Under the pieces are notes generated by a model. It did not search any database, was not told the DNA's origin, and worked only from the letters and a program-made list of their open reading frames with translations. Of a stretch of DNA of 64,000 nt, positions 14,777-22,566 are shown in pieces. Location of the stretch: the NCBI RefSeq assembly GCF_040786285.1, contig NZ_JBFMKQ010000005.1, positions 124,001 to 188,000 on the forward strand, given 5' to 3'. This DNA is from Aquimarina sp040786285 (GTDB lineage: Bacteria; Bacteroidota; Bacteroidia; Flavobacteriales; Flavobacteriaceae). Position numbers and translations under genes: made by a program. Each line of letters starts with the position of its first letter. The first letter of the stretch is position 1.

Positions 14777-14918
14777 ATTGATTTTAACTTATTTTCTTAA
14801 ATTATTGGTAGTTGTTTTGTAAACTATTTTTGTTTGATAATTGATATATAGTGTATATGGGACCTCTTAAGGTGATATAGTGTGTTTAAATGTTTTGTAA
14901 TTTATATATTTTAATTTC

Positions 14919-15039
14919 AACGTCTCGAATATGAGTAGTTACAAAGGTTAGTACTTAACTTTACGAATAGACATTAAGTGAAAATTCTATAAGAATTTTC
15001 AGAAATCGAAAAACCAAGCAATTATTTATAATCATTGTA
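14919..15039 (-). repeat. Degenerate attC-like site
   Basis: Starts AACGTCTC as the 60-bp sites do and ends ATAATCATTGTA where GTT would be expected, so one core base is changed. The long stem is weak, apart from an inner perfect hairpin gaaaattc/gaattttc near 14980-15000. It is probably a decayed end of the second array. Confidence 0.4.
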
Positions 15040-15049
15040 GGCCGGGTTT

Positions 15050-16003
15050 TTAGTTATTTGGAGATATATTATAAATGACTTTCGAAATTTTTAACGCTCC
15101 TTTTATTTTTTCGAATACAAACAAATTTTTAGTTTTAAATTCAAATGGTTTTTCGCCATTACTTGGATTAAAAGTACCTGTCACCATTCCTCTCATTAAA
15201 ATCTTATTCCCTAGCGGTTCTATCTCTACAATTTGATGTTTCATTTCAGTAGTACCGTACTTTCTTTGCTCTTCCAAATAGTGTTTAAGGTCTTCTTTGT
15301 TAGTGATCACAGGGTTATTTGGGGCCATGTGAACTATATCATTTGAATAAACATTTAATTGTTCTTTCACTTCAATGTGATTATCATCCAGAACTTTTAA
15401 AAGTTTCGTAATTTCTTTTTTAAGAGTATCATTTTTATTCAAATCGAGACGTACAAAATTTCCTTCATAAAATAAGCCGGTTGGCTCATCATTAGCGTTA
15501 AATTGTACTGACTTCATATGATATTCATTTTCATTAAGCCATTTGTAATTATAAATCCGGTACGTTCCTGCTGGTTCTCCTTCGAAAATAAGTTTTAATT
15601 GTACATCTCCATTCTCATGTATTGTTCCACTTCCATTACCGGCTCTAATTGTTCCAAAGCTAGATAAATGATGAACTTCTTTTGTATTTGGGTTGTAAGA
15701 CCAGAAAATATGTCCATTGGGTTCTGGGCCGTCTATAATCGATAAAAGACTATTGTTCGTATTCATTTGCTTTGATACCGTATGATGCTTTGGAATTTTT
15801 ATTGTTTCGGTTCCATTTCCCCAATTGTGTGTCCAGATATCATCTTTTAGAGCCCACTCACCAATAAACTTTCCAAAAGGGTTTTTTGAAATATCGGTAG
15901 CATTTCTGCCATTTAGTTCAAATTGAATTGATTCGGTTTGAGAATTTATTTTTGTAAAAATAAAAACGAAGAGTAGAGGTAAGATGGTCTTAATAATTTT
16001 CAT
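15050..16003 (-). CDS. Secreted two-domain protein (DUF1579-like plus SnoaL/NTF2-like)
   Basis: 317 residues with signal peptide MKIIKTILPLLFVFIFTKINS. The first half (GKFIGEWALKDDIWTHNWG, HIFWSYNPNTKEVHHLSSFG) resembles the lipocalin-like DUF1579 group. The second half from about 195 has the SnoaL/NTF2 pattern (LDDNHIEVKEQLNVYSNDIV...GTFNPSNGEKPFEFKTK). It may be a small-molecule binding or isomerase-like protein; no substrate is evident. The flanking ends do not match each other, so this cassette is probably fixed or a fusion of two. Confidence 0.75.
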   Translation of the reverse strand: MKIIKTILPLLFVFIFTKINSQTESIQFELNGRNATDISKNPFGKFIGEWALKDDIWTHNWGNGTETIKIPKHHTVSKQMNTNNSLLSIIDGPEPNGHIFWSYNPNTKEVHHLSSFGTIRAGNGSGTIHENGDVQLKLIFEGEPAGTYRIYNYKWLNENEYHMKSVQFNANDEPTGLFYEGNFVRLDLNKNDTLKKEITKLLKVLDDNHIEVKEQLNVYSNDIVHMAPNNPVITNKEDLKHYLEEQRKYGTTEMKHQIVEIEPLGNKILMRGMVTGTFNPSNGEKPFEFKTKNLFVFEKIKGALKISKVIYNISPNN

Positions 16004-16030
16004 AGTCTATTTCTATTGTGTATTGAGTTC

Positions 16031-16261
16031 AAAGTCTCGTATAAGAAACGTAGGGCAGGTGATAAGCAATACGTTTCGAACTGGTATTAAGCCAAATTTA
16101 AATATTTTACTTTTATCATTTTTAGTAAATGCCCACCGAAGGACTACAATTACCAAAATATAAAATAAAAATGAACTGTAAATTTCACATTTGGCAACTT
16201 TGTAAAGAATCACAGATCTTTTGATTAAGCCCTAAAGCTCTATGTTTTCTTATACATTGTT
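16031..16261 (-). repeat. Degenerate attC-like site, 231 bp
   Basis: Outer stem GTATAAGAAA..CGTAGGGC at the left pairs with GCCCTA...TTTCTTATAC at the right; an inner stem GCCAAAT/ATTTGGC is also present. The right end is GTT (16259-16261), but the left end reads AAAGTCTC instead of AACGTCTC. Loss of the C could block recombination at this side and would explain why the neighbouring cassette lacks matching ends. Confidence 0.55.
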
Positions 16262-17056
16262 AGCTACTGTTATTTTTTTAATTCCAATATAAGTCAATCC
16301 TATTCCAAAAATGAATAACAACCAATAAATGAAATTGTAATTCAGCCCATAACTCCATTCATAATAGGATTTTCCATAAGACACTAATAGCAACCAACTT
16401 AAATTAGCCAAAAAGTGTAGGATTATTGTATAAAATATGTTTCTAGTTTTTTTATAGATGAGGCAGGCTATAATACCAAATATAAATGTTGGTATCAAGT
16501 TTCGATAGCTGGGTAGATGAATGATAGAGAAACAAATACTCGAAACAAGTATTGAAACATTAGATGAGTATTTTTTTAATAGTTCTCCGAATAAAAACTT
16601 TCGAAAGAAAAGTTCCTCGAATATTGGTGCAATTATCAGAACTGATATTCCACGATAAAAAACTGACAAGTTTGAACTTTTGGAAAATTCGAATGGTTTT
16701 AATTCTGCACCACTCAAATAGTCATAAATTTTACTAAAATCAAACAATGGTCTGTCAAAGAACTCAAGTCCAATGGTTATTGCTATTAAATAGAATAGAA
16801 ATTTAGGTTTGATAACTTTCACTTTGTCGATTCCTTTATTATAGTCGAATACAGCTTTGAACGACAAATAGAAAACTATAAAATATGCTATTACTGTAGT
16901 TAAGCATCCTGTAATTCCGAAATAATGTATTAGGTGATTATCTGAACTTAATGAATCAGTTGCTTTTGGTTCTACAAATTCATAAAGCCCTAAAGAAATT
17001 AATACTTCTAATCCCATTAATAAGGCTGTAAGTAAAATTGCTTTAAGGATGTTCAT
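16250..17056 (-). CDS. CPBP family intramembrane metalloprotease
   Basis: Polytopic glutamic protease of the CAAX/ABI (CPBP) family. Motif 1 is EELFFR (E147, E148, R152), motif 2 FSIIHLP (H180), motif 3 HFLANL (H214, N218), all within the last of about seven membrane segments. 268 residues. Family members cleave within membranes, and in several bacteria they process peptides or confer bacteriocin self-immunity. It is a complete cassette with exact complementary ends (16259-16267 and 17065-17073), and its stop overlaps the core site. Confidence 0.9.
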   Translation of the reverse strand: MNILKAILLTALLMGLEVLISLGLYEFVEPKATDSLSSDNHLIHYFGITGCLTTVIAYFIVFYLSFKAVFDYNKGIDKVKVIKPKFLFYLIAITIGLEFFDRPLFDFSKIYDYLSGAELKPFEFSKSSNLSVFYRGISVLIIAPIFEELFFRKFLFGELLKKYSSNVSILVSSICFSIIHLPSYRNLIPTFIFGIIACLIYKKTRNIFYTIILHFLANLSWLLLVSYGKSYYEWSYGLNYNFIYWLLFIFGIGLTYIGIKKITVANNV

Positions 17057-17070
17057 TTATAATTGTAGCT

Positions 17071-17233
17071 AACGTTTAATATATGTATCGTATCCAGGCA
17101 AAATGTTACCTAGCTTTTCGATTTTTCTGCGCATTGATTGCTAACTTTTCCTCGCTGCAAGCATTGCGCCTTGCCAAAATTACAATAACCATTCGATTCA
17201 TCATTTATCTGCTATGATCCCATATATAGTGTT
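17071..17233 (-). repeat. attC-like recombination site, 163-bp class
   Basis: Exactly 163 bp and highly similar to the sites at 2098, 3385 and 4233 more than 12 kb away, including aaaatgttacct, ctgcgcattg and tgcaagcattgcgcc. The shared class links the two arrays to one recombination system. Confidence 0.85.
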
Positions 17234-17251
17234 GTAATGCGTTTTTCTTTG

Positions 17252-17833
17252 CTACATTCCATCTTCTCTTTCCGAAAGCCAATCTTTATATTTTGCTTTT
17301 AAATTGTTCCTTTTTTCCTGATTGTCGACTATTATATCCATTCCGCCATCATAAGGAGCTAAAATACAATTCCTTTTCGGACAGATAAAAATTGCTCTAA
17401 ATTCATCATCCACGATCTTTTTCAACATCTCATTTTGAGAATTCTTCCTCCAATTATCTGGTTTGATATAAATGTTATAAAAATCATCAGGATCATATTC
17501 CTCAGGATATATTTTATGGAGTTCGACTGTTTTACATTTTACAAATTGACCAAAATCGGAGAATTCCTTTAAGAATCCATCCTTTTGTTCGATTTCATAT
17601 TGTCCAATCAAAATTATAATATCTGCATTTTCTCCCATTAATTTGAGAAATAATTCATTTTGTCTTTCAAGAATTATTTGGTAATCTTCTTCAGATTCAG
17701 CGTATCTTTTTGATTCGGGCAAACTATGAATTCGTAACCATCTATTCTGATAAATACTTCTTAGTTTATATCCAATTGGATTAGATTCAGGATAATTGGT
17801 GTTCCAATATTTATTGAATTCGATATAGTTCAT
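17252..17833 (-). CDS. Hypothetical cassette protein, 193 aa (DUF3885-like?)
   Basis: Soluble acidic protein with no signal peptide. The layout of an aromatic N-terminus (NYIEFNKYWNTNYPE), a central NELFLKLMGENADIIILIG segment and a C-terminal LAPYDGGMDII motif recalls the DUF3885 group, which has a related YDDRG/YDGGMDII stretch. This assignment is from memory and tentative. The cassette ends (GTTGTAATGC, GTGTTACAAC) agree at only 7 of 10 positions. Confidence 0.7.
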   Translation of the reverse strand: MNYIEFNKYWNTNYPESNPIGYKLRSIYQNRWLRIHSLPESKRYAESEEDYQIILERQNELFLKLMGENADIIILIGQYEIEQKDGFLKEFSDFGQFVKCKTVELHKIYPEEYDPDDFYNIYIKPDNWRKNSQNEMLKKIVDDEFRAIFICPKRNCILAPYDGGMDIIVDNQEKRNNLKAKYKDWLSEREDGM

Positions 17834-17845
17834 TGGATGTGTTAC

Positions 17846-17968
17846 AACTTTTAGTGTATAATTAGTTGCGAGAAAGTACGCAAGTATTTTCCGCCGTTGC
17901 TAAAGATAATTAATGAAGGTGAATTTCCGATAAGGAAATTCCGCCGCAATAAATTCATACACTGTGTT
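17846..17968 (-). repeat. attC-like recombination site, 123-bp class
   Basis: Arms TAGTGTATAA..GTTGCG and CGCAAT..TTCATACACT pair under AAC/GTT. The inner block gaatttccgataaggaaattccgc parallels the block in the 125-bp site at 3822-3946. Confidence 0.8.
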
Positions 17969-17980
17969 ACCCATAGTTTT

Positions 17981-18412
17981 TTATTTATAACAGATCAGTT
18001 TAATTCCATTATCATCAATATCAAGAAAGAACTGACCAACTTTATCTATCAGATCTTTAATTTCTGTCAAATCTTGTTCAAGTTGCTTGTCAGAGTTAAC
18101 AACTTTTGGAAAGACTAGATATTCAATTTCCTTGAAGACCAACCAACAACCAAATGAATTATGACCTTCGAATCCATTTTGCCAATAGTCAAACCCATAA
18201 GTTGTGCCCTCAGTCAGGTATAATTCTCCAATTTGGTTTTTTTGGACTTTTTTAAATTCAATTTTTTTAATCTTGGAAGCATTATCAACAAGGGTATCTA
18301 TGAGTCGAACCCATTTTGAGTTTGACATAAGATGCTCGGAGAATCTTGAGACAGCTTTCTCAATTTCCCGGTCGAGTTGCTCATCGTACTTTTTAGCTTT
18401 TTTAGTCCTCAT
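17981..18412 (-). CDS. Hypothetical cassette protein, 143 aa
   Basis: Start chosen at ATG 18412 (MRTKKAKKYDEQL), 14 bases inside the cassette end. The frame stays open to 18451, but that would cross the recombination core. The product is a helical basic N-terminus followed by a compact region with FDYWQNGFEGHNSFGCWLVF. There is no signal or membrane segment and no secure family. The ends GTTACCCATA (17966) and TATGGGTAAC (18419) match exactly. Confidence 0.7.
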   Translation of the reverse strand: MRTKKAKKYDEQLDREIEKAVSRFSEHLMSNSKWVRLIDTLVDNASKIKKIEFKKVQKNQIGELYLTEGTTYGFDYWQNGFEGHNSFGCWLVFKEIEYLVFPKVVNSDKQLEQDLTEIKDLIDKVGQFFLDIDDNGIKLICYK

Positions 18413-18428
18413 TGTAATTATGGGTAAC

Positions 18429-18467
18429 AAGTTTATAATAGCAATTGCCATTATTTTATGTTTTAGA
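18429..18467. other. Junction of second array with chromosome
   Basis: Immediately after the last cassette end comes aagtttataatagcaattgccattatt, with the imperfect palindrome ATAATAGCAATTGCCATTAT (about 18435-18454). It occupies the position held by the 5765-5789 hairpin in the first array, so it may be the primary insertion site or the outer half of one. Seen in sequence; the role is inferred. Confidence 0.35.
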
Positions 18468-18986
18468 TTAGAACAAATCAGAAATTTCCTCTTTAATAAA
18501 AGCTAATGCAACATCGCTAGGAGCGCCTTTTTCTATAATTTCGGTAAGAATTACTTCTCTCATTTTATCCGCAGAATCTACCTCTTCTTTTAGGGCTACT
18601 TGTCTAATTAAACCTTTGGTTGCATTTTTTGCAGCAATAACCGTGTTCCAACATTCATCAGATACATAAATTTGTTGTGTAAGATTATGTTCAAATTCCT
18701 GGTCTATCGTATGCGTCAAGAGTGATTCATAACTTTTAGCCTCTTCTGCAATAGGAGCCACTCTGGTTAATAATTTTCCTGGCGAGATACGTTCTAAAAA
18801 AAGAGCAATACGCTCATAAGCCTGAAGTCGTAACGGGAACGATTGTTTTTGATTTTCTCGATGTAAAAGAAATCGACGACGTTGCTCTTCGTTGGTAGTA
18901 TGGAGCTTAAAAAAATAAAAAGCAAGTACTGTTATTAATGTTGCAGGGATGAGAGATATGACTAAAGGAATAATTTCGAAATCCAT
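18468..18986 (-). CDS. Conserved flavobacterial membrane-anchored protein
   Basis: 172 residues. One N-terminal membrane helix (IIPLVISLIPATLITVLAFYFF without its last residues) is followed by a charged heptad-like region (TTNEEQRRRFLLHRENQKQ) and a helical C-terminal domain. It resembles a widespread uncharacterised Bacteroidota family, which I recall as DUF7935. It is last in a minus-strand run 22432-18468 with intergenic gaps of 4-18 bases, so it is probably cotranscribed with the GltB-like gene. Confidence 0.8.
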   Translation of the reverse strand: MDFEIIPLVISLIPATLITVLAFYFFKLHTTNEEQRRRFLLHRENQKQSFPLRLQAYERIALFLERISPGKLLTRVAPIAEEAKSYESLLTHTIDQEFEHNLTQQIYVSDECWNTVIAAKNATKGLIRQVALKEEVDSADKMREVILTEIIEKGAPSDVALAFIKEEISDLF

Positions 18987-19004
18987 TGGTTACTATATTG
19001 TGTT

Positions 19005-20588
19005 TTATGAGTGTTCTATTTCAGTTTCTTTTTTGTAATTACCGCCAAGGTACGTACAATCTTTTAAATCTTGAGCACAGGTATACTCAACTGGTGTTTT
19101 GGTGTATTTAAAAGATTCTTCTAAGGTTTTGGTCAATTCTCCATCATCTACATTAAGATCAACATCTTGCATGGTAAATTGACAGGGATGCTCATATCCT
19201 GCGGCATGCGTTATTTCTATAAATTCTTTTCTGAATGTTTTAAAGTATTGTGCCAGGCGATCCGATTTTAGCGGAATATTAATACCTTTTTGTAACCATT
19301 TACTTTGTGTAGCCACACCACTAGGACATCTATTGGTATGACATATCTGTGCCTGGATGCAACCAATACTCATCATTGCCTCACGTGCGACATTAATGCA
19401 ATCTACACCCATGGCAAAAGCCATTGCAGCCTTGGCAGGAAACCCAAGCTTACCACTACCAATAAAAACAACGCGTTCGGTGAGCTTATGTTTTTGAAAA
19501 ATTTTATAAATAGCAGTAAAACCATATACCCATGGTAAGGATACATGATCTGCAAAACTAGGTGGAGCTGCACCTGTACCTCCTTCACCACCATCGATGG
19601 TAATAAAATCGGGGCCACGATTAGTCTTAGCCATAAGTTCGGCAAGAAGCTCCCATTGCTCTGTTTTACCAATTGCAGCTTTAATTCCTACAGGTAGTCC
19701 TGTTTCTTCGGCGATATCTTCTATGAATTGTAATAGTTCAGGAACACTTGTAAAAGCAGTGTGTGCGGATGGCGATAATACATCTTTACCTACCTCGACA
19801 CCTCTAATTTTAGCAATTTCTTGAGTAATCTTAGCTCCTGGAAGAACGCCTCCTTTTCCTGGTTTTGCACCTTGCGAAAGTTTAATTTCTATGGCCTTAA
19901 TGAACGGATTTTCAGCTACTAATTCCTTCATTTTTTGCATCGAAAACCCACCATTTTCGTCGCGAACACCAAAGTAGCCCGTTCCAAAATGAAATATTAC
20001 ATCTCCTCCGTTACTATGATAAGGGGAGAGGCCACCTTCTCCTGTATTGTGGTATGCATTAGACTTTTCTATTCCAATGTTTAAAGATGCTACGGCTCTC
20101 GAAGAAAGGGAACCAAAACTCATGGCGGAAACGTTAACAATAGAACCTGGTCGATAGGGCTTTTTGCGCTGGTTATACTGTCCCATTATTTTTGCACAAG
20201 GAAGAAATGTTTTATCCTCTTTATTGGGGTGATTTTTATCCATTTTAAATGGAATCATACAATTTTTTACAAAAATGTGCTGATGCAGATAGATATCTCG
20301 ATCTGTACCAAAGCCTTCATAATTATTTTCATTTTTAGAGGATGCATATACCCAACCTCTTTCTATTCTGTTAAATGGAAGCTCTTCTCGATTGTTTGCT
20401 ACAAAATATTGCCTCATCTCGGGACCAATACTCTCTAGTATATAGCGAAGATGACCAATAATCGGAAAGTTATGTTTTATAGTATGCTTTTTATTAAAAA
20501 AGATATCTCTGATAGCGACTAATACCAGTGCTATAATACCCCAAACCCACCATGATATTGAACTCAAAAAATCAAGTGTACTTTCCAT
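19005..20588 (-). CDS. FMN-binding glutamate synthase-family protein
   Basis: Stand-alone protein with the synthase domain of GltB (YerD-like), 527 residues, with one N-terminal membrane helix (WWVWGIIALVLVAIRDIFF). Visible motifs: IEIKLSQGAKPGKGG, FMN/2-oxoglutarate site IDGGEGGTGAAP, and the 3Fe-4S cysteines in CIQAQICHTNRCPSGVATQ. It lacks the Gln amidotransferase and GXGXG domains, so it is not a full glutamate synthase; its physiological reaction is unknown. Sixteen bases separate it from the M20 peptidase gene. Confidence 0.93.
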   Translation of the reverse strand: MESTLDFLSSISWWVWGIIALVLVAIRDIFFNKKHTIKHNFPIIGHLRYILESIGPEMRQYFVANNREELPFNRIERGWVYASSKNENNYEGFGTDRDIYLHQHIFVKNCMIPFKMDKNHPNKEDKTFLPCAKIMGQYNQRKKPYRPGSIVNVSAMSFGSLSSRAVASLNIGIEKSNAYHNTGEGGLSPYHSNGGDVIFHFGTGYFGVRDENGGFSMQKMKELVAENPFIKAIEIKLSQGAKPGKGGVLPGAKITQEIAKIRGVEVGKDVLSPSAHTAFTSVPELLQFIEDIAEETGLPVGIKAAIGKTEQWELLAELMAKTNRGPDFITIDGGEGGTGAAPPSFADHVSLPWVYGFTAIYKIFQKHKLTERVVFIGSGKLGFPAKAAMAFAMGVDCINVAREAMMSIGCIQAQICHTNRCPSGVATQSKWLQKGINIPLKSDRLAQYFKTFRKEFIEITHAAGYEHPCQFTMQDVDLNVDDGELTKTLEESFKYTKTPVEYTCAQDLKDCTYLGGNYKKETEIEHS

Positions 20589-20604
20589 TGTTAAAGCAAT
20601 CTAT

Positions 20605-21897
20605 TTATTGTGCGTTTAAATAATCAATAGTTAATTGCGACATCACTTTTACACCCAATAGCAATCCGCTTTCATCGATATAAAAGTCTGGTGTATGATG
20701 AGCGGCTGCTTTTTCCGTTCCTGGGGATTTTCCGCCTAAAAAGAAATAAAACCCAGGGACAACCTCTTGAAAATATGAAAAATCTTCACCACCCGTAGTC
20801 GCCTTTGCCAAAATTACATTCTCTTTGCCGGCAATACCTTGAATCGTTGGTAACATCTTTTTTACCAAATCCGGATCATTGTAAGTTATAGATGTATTAT
20901 TTTGAAACTCTATTGTGGCGTCTCCTCCATAAGCTTTAGCAATAGAAGGAACCATTTCATTCATTCTTCTAATAATAAGTTCTCTCATTTTTGGATCTAA
21001 TGTTCTTACCGTTCCGATCAGTTCGGCACTTTCTGGTATGATATTAAAACGCACTCCACTTGTTATTTTACCTACTGTGATTACAGCGGCTTCATTGACT
21101 AGGGGAGATTCTCTACTAATAATAGTCTGCAAACCATCAATTATTTTTGCCGAAATTAAGATGGGATCAACACCTGTCCATGGAGCAGAGCCATGAGTTT
21201 GCTTTCCTTTTACGTTGATAACAAATCGCTCTACAGCGGCCATAGTTCCTCCCGGTTTGTAACGAATTTTTCCAACCTCCGTGCCTGAATTAATGTGTAA
21301 GCCAAAAATAGCATCTACATCCGGGTTTTTTAAAACCCCTTCTTTAATCATTAATTTTGCTCCTCCTTCTTCTCCTGGTGGCGGACCTTCTTCTGCTGGT
21401 TGAAAAATAAACTTTACGGTACCGTTTATCTTGTCTTTATGTTTAGAAAGAACCTCTGCAGCTCCCATTAATATAGCTATATGGGTATCATGACCACAGG
21501 CATGGCTTACACCAACTTCGGTATTAAGAAACGTGGTTTTTACTTTGGATTTAAAGGGAACATCTGCTCTTTCTGTAACGGGTAGTGCATCAATATCAGC
21601 TCTTAGGGCTACCGTTTTTCCTTTACCACTCCCTTTTAGAAGGGCTACGACTCCTGTTTTGGCAACATTTTCTGTTACTTCGAGTCCTAAATCCTTAAGG
21701 TGTTTTGCAATTTTCTTAGCAGTTTCGAATTCATGATTAGAGAGTTCAGGGTTTTGATGAAAATCCCTTCTCCATTCGATAACTTTTGGTTCTAATTCTT
21801 TAGACATTTTATCGATATCAGGATCGATTTGTTGCGCTTGCATAGTGCTAAAAGCAGCTAAAATGACGAGTAAAAGTGTTTGTGTGTACGTATTCAT
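20605..21897 (-). CDS. Secreted M20D amidohydrolase (N-acyl amino acid or hippurate type)
   Basis: 430 residues. Signal peptide MNTYTQTLLLVILAAFSTMQAQ. Dinuclear zinc site: SHACGHDTHIAIL, catalytic PAEEGPPPGEEGG, GLHINSGTEVG, and the C-terminal AHHTPDFYIDE. The dimerisation domain sits at about 225-340. Members release amino acids from N-acyl or indole conjugates; an exported form suggests nutrient scavenging. It starts 4 bases after the DsrE-like gene. Confidence 0.93.
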   Translation of the reverse strand: MNTYTQTLLLVILAAFSTMQAQQIDPDIDKMSKELEPKVIEWRRDFHQNPELSNHEFETAKKIAKHLKDLGLEVTENVAKTGVVALLKGSGKGKTVALRADIDALPVTERADVPFKSKVKTTFLNTEVGVSHACGHDTHIAILMGAAEVLSKHKDKINGTVKFIFQPAEEGPPPGEEGGAKLMIKEGVLKNPDVDAIFGLHINSGTEVGKIRYKPGGTMAAVERFVINVKGKQTHGSAPWTGVDPILISAKIIDGLQTIISRESPLVNEAAVITVGKITSGVRFNIIPESAELIGTVRTLDPKMRELIIRRMNEMVPSIAKAYGGDATIEFQNNTSITYNDPDLVKKMLPTIQGIAGKENVILAKATTGGEDFSYFQEVVPGFYFFLGGKSPGTEKAAAHHTPDFYIDESGLLLGVKVMSQLTIDYLNAQ

Positions 21898-21901
21898 TTG
21901 T

Positions 21902-22432
21902 TTAAAAATTGATAAGTCTGTAGTTTTCGTTTTGTAATTGCACTAATGCCGTCATAGCAGATAGAGCAAATTTTATTTCTGGCAGTACGTCTTCTTTTGT
22001 TATCTTTCGATATGCTGCAGTTTGACCGCATAAAATAATTTGTACCCCTTTTTCTGATAGCGCAGCAATAAGCTTGGTATTTGGATTGATAATACCATAT
22101 TTTGCTTTATACTTTGCATCATTCAAAATATCGTAAGATGCGCCACCATGAAGTACCATAGCCACTTTAAGCTTTTCAACAGAAACTCCTGCCTTTTCAT
22201 GCATGTTAAGAAACCTGGCTGCGGTGTTTATAAGTGGATTTACTTTTGAGCTATCTGCAAAAGTTCTTCCGATATCAAACACAACTTTTAGATCGTGTTT
22301 TGTATCGGTTTTATACTCTGGATTGACTACTTTATATGTTTTACCATAACCTGAGATTACTTTTCCTTCTTCTTGAGAGAAAATTAGAAAGGGCAGTACC
22401 AATATGATATAAGTAGCTAGTTTGTTTTTCAA
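21902..22432 (-). CDS. Exported DsrE-family protein
   Basis: 176 residues with signal peptide MKNKLATYIILVLPFLIFS. The mature part has the DsrE/DsrF/TusD-like fold pattern: VVFDIGRTF, VAMVLHGGASYDIL, and the conserved single Cys in GVQIILCGQTAAYRK, then the C-terminal ALSAMTALVQLQNENY. Periplasmic DsrE proteins of this type are widespread but uncharacterised. First gene of the 22432-18468 run. Confidence 0.88.
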   Translation of the reverse strand: MKNKLATYIILVLPFLIFSQEEGKVISGYGKTYKVVNPEYKTDTKHDLKVVFDIGRTFADSSKVNPLINTAARFLNMHEKAGVSVEKLKVAMVLHGGASYDILNDAKYKAKYGIINPNTKLIAALSEKGVQIILCGQTAAYRKITKEDVLPEIKFALSAMTALVQLQNENYRLINF

Positions 22433-22510
22433 GGGTTATATTTTGGTTTCTAAAGATATTCAAAAATCTATTAAAGGAAAGTTAAAATACTATTTAGATT
22501 TTTTGCATTA

Positions 22511-22545
22511 AAAAAGCATATCACTTTTTCTTAATGATATGCTTT
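22511..22545 (-). terminator. Rho-independent terminator of the T9SS metalloprotease gene
   Basis: Stem gcatatca (22516-22523) / tgatatgc (22535-22542). On the minus strand it is followed by TTTTTT. It lies 22 bases after the stop at 22567. Confidence 0.8.
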
Positions 22546-22566
22546 CTTTTAATATTTATGTATGAT

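Larger units (their letters stand above)
14919..18428 (-). mobile_element. Second integron-like cassette array, without a recombinase
   Basis: Four minus-strand genes separated by sites starting at 14919, 16031, 17071 and 17846, with a terminal cassette end at 18419-18428. Two cassettes have perfectly complementary ends (GTTAGCTAC/GTAGCTAAC; GTTACCCATA/TATGGGTAAC). The 17071 site belongs to the same 163-bp class as sites of the first array, and the 17846 site matches the class at 3822. The two leftmost sites are degenerate. The array sits between the amidohydrolase and an operon starting at 18468. It probably depends on the recombinase at 5807-6934 acting in trans. Confidence 0.75.

Noticed and set aside
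16013..16213. 66-aa minus-strand ORF
   Set aside because: It lies within the degenerate 231-bp recombination site and has no signal of coding.
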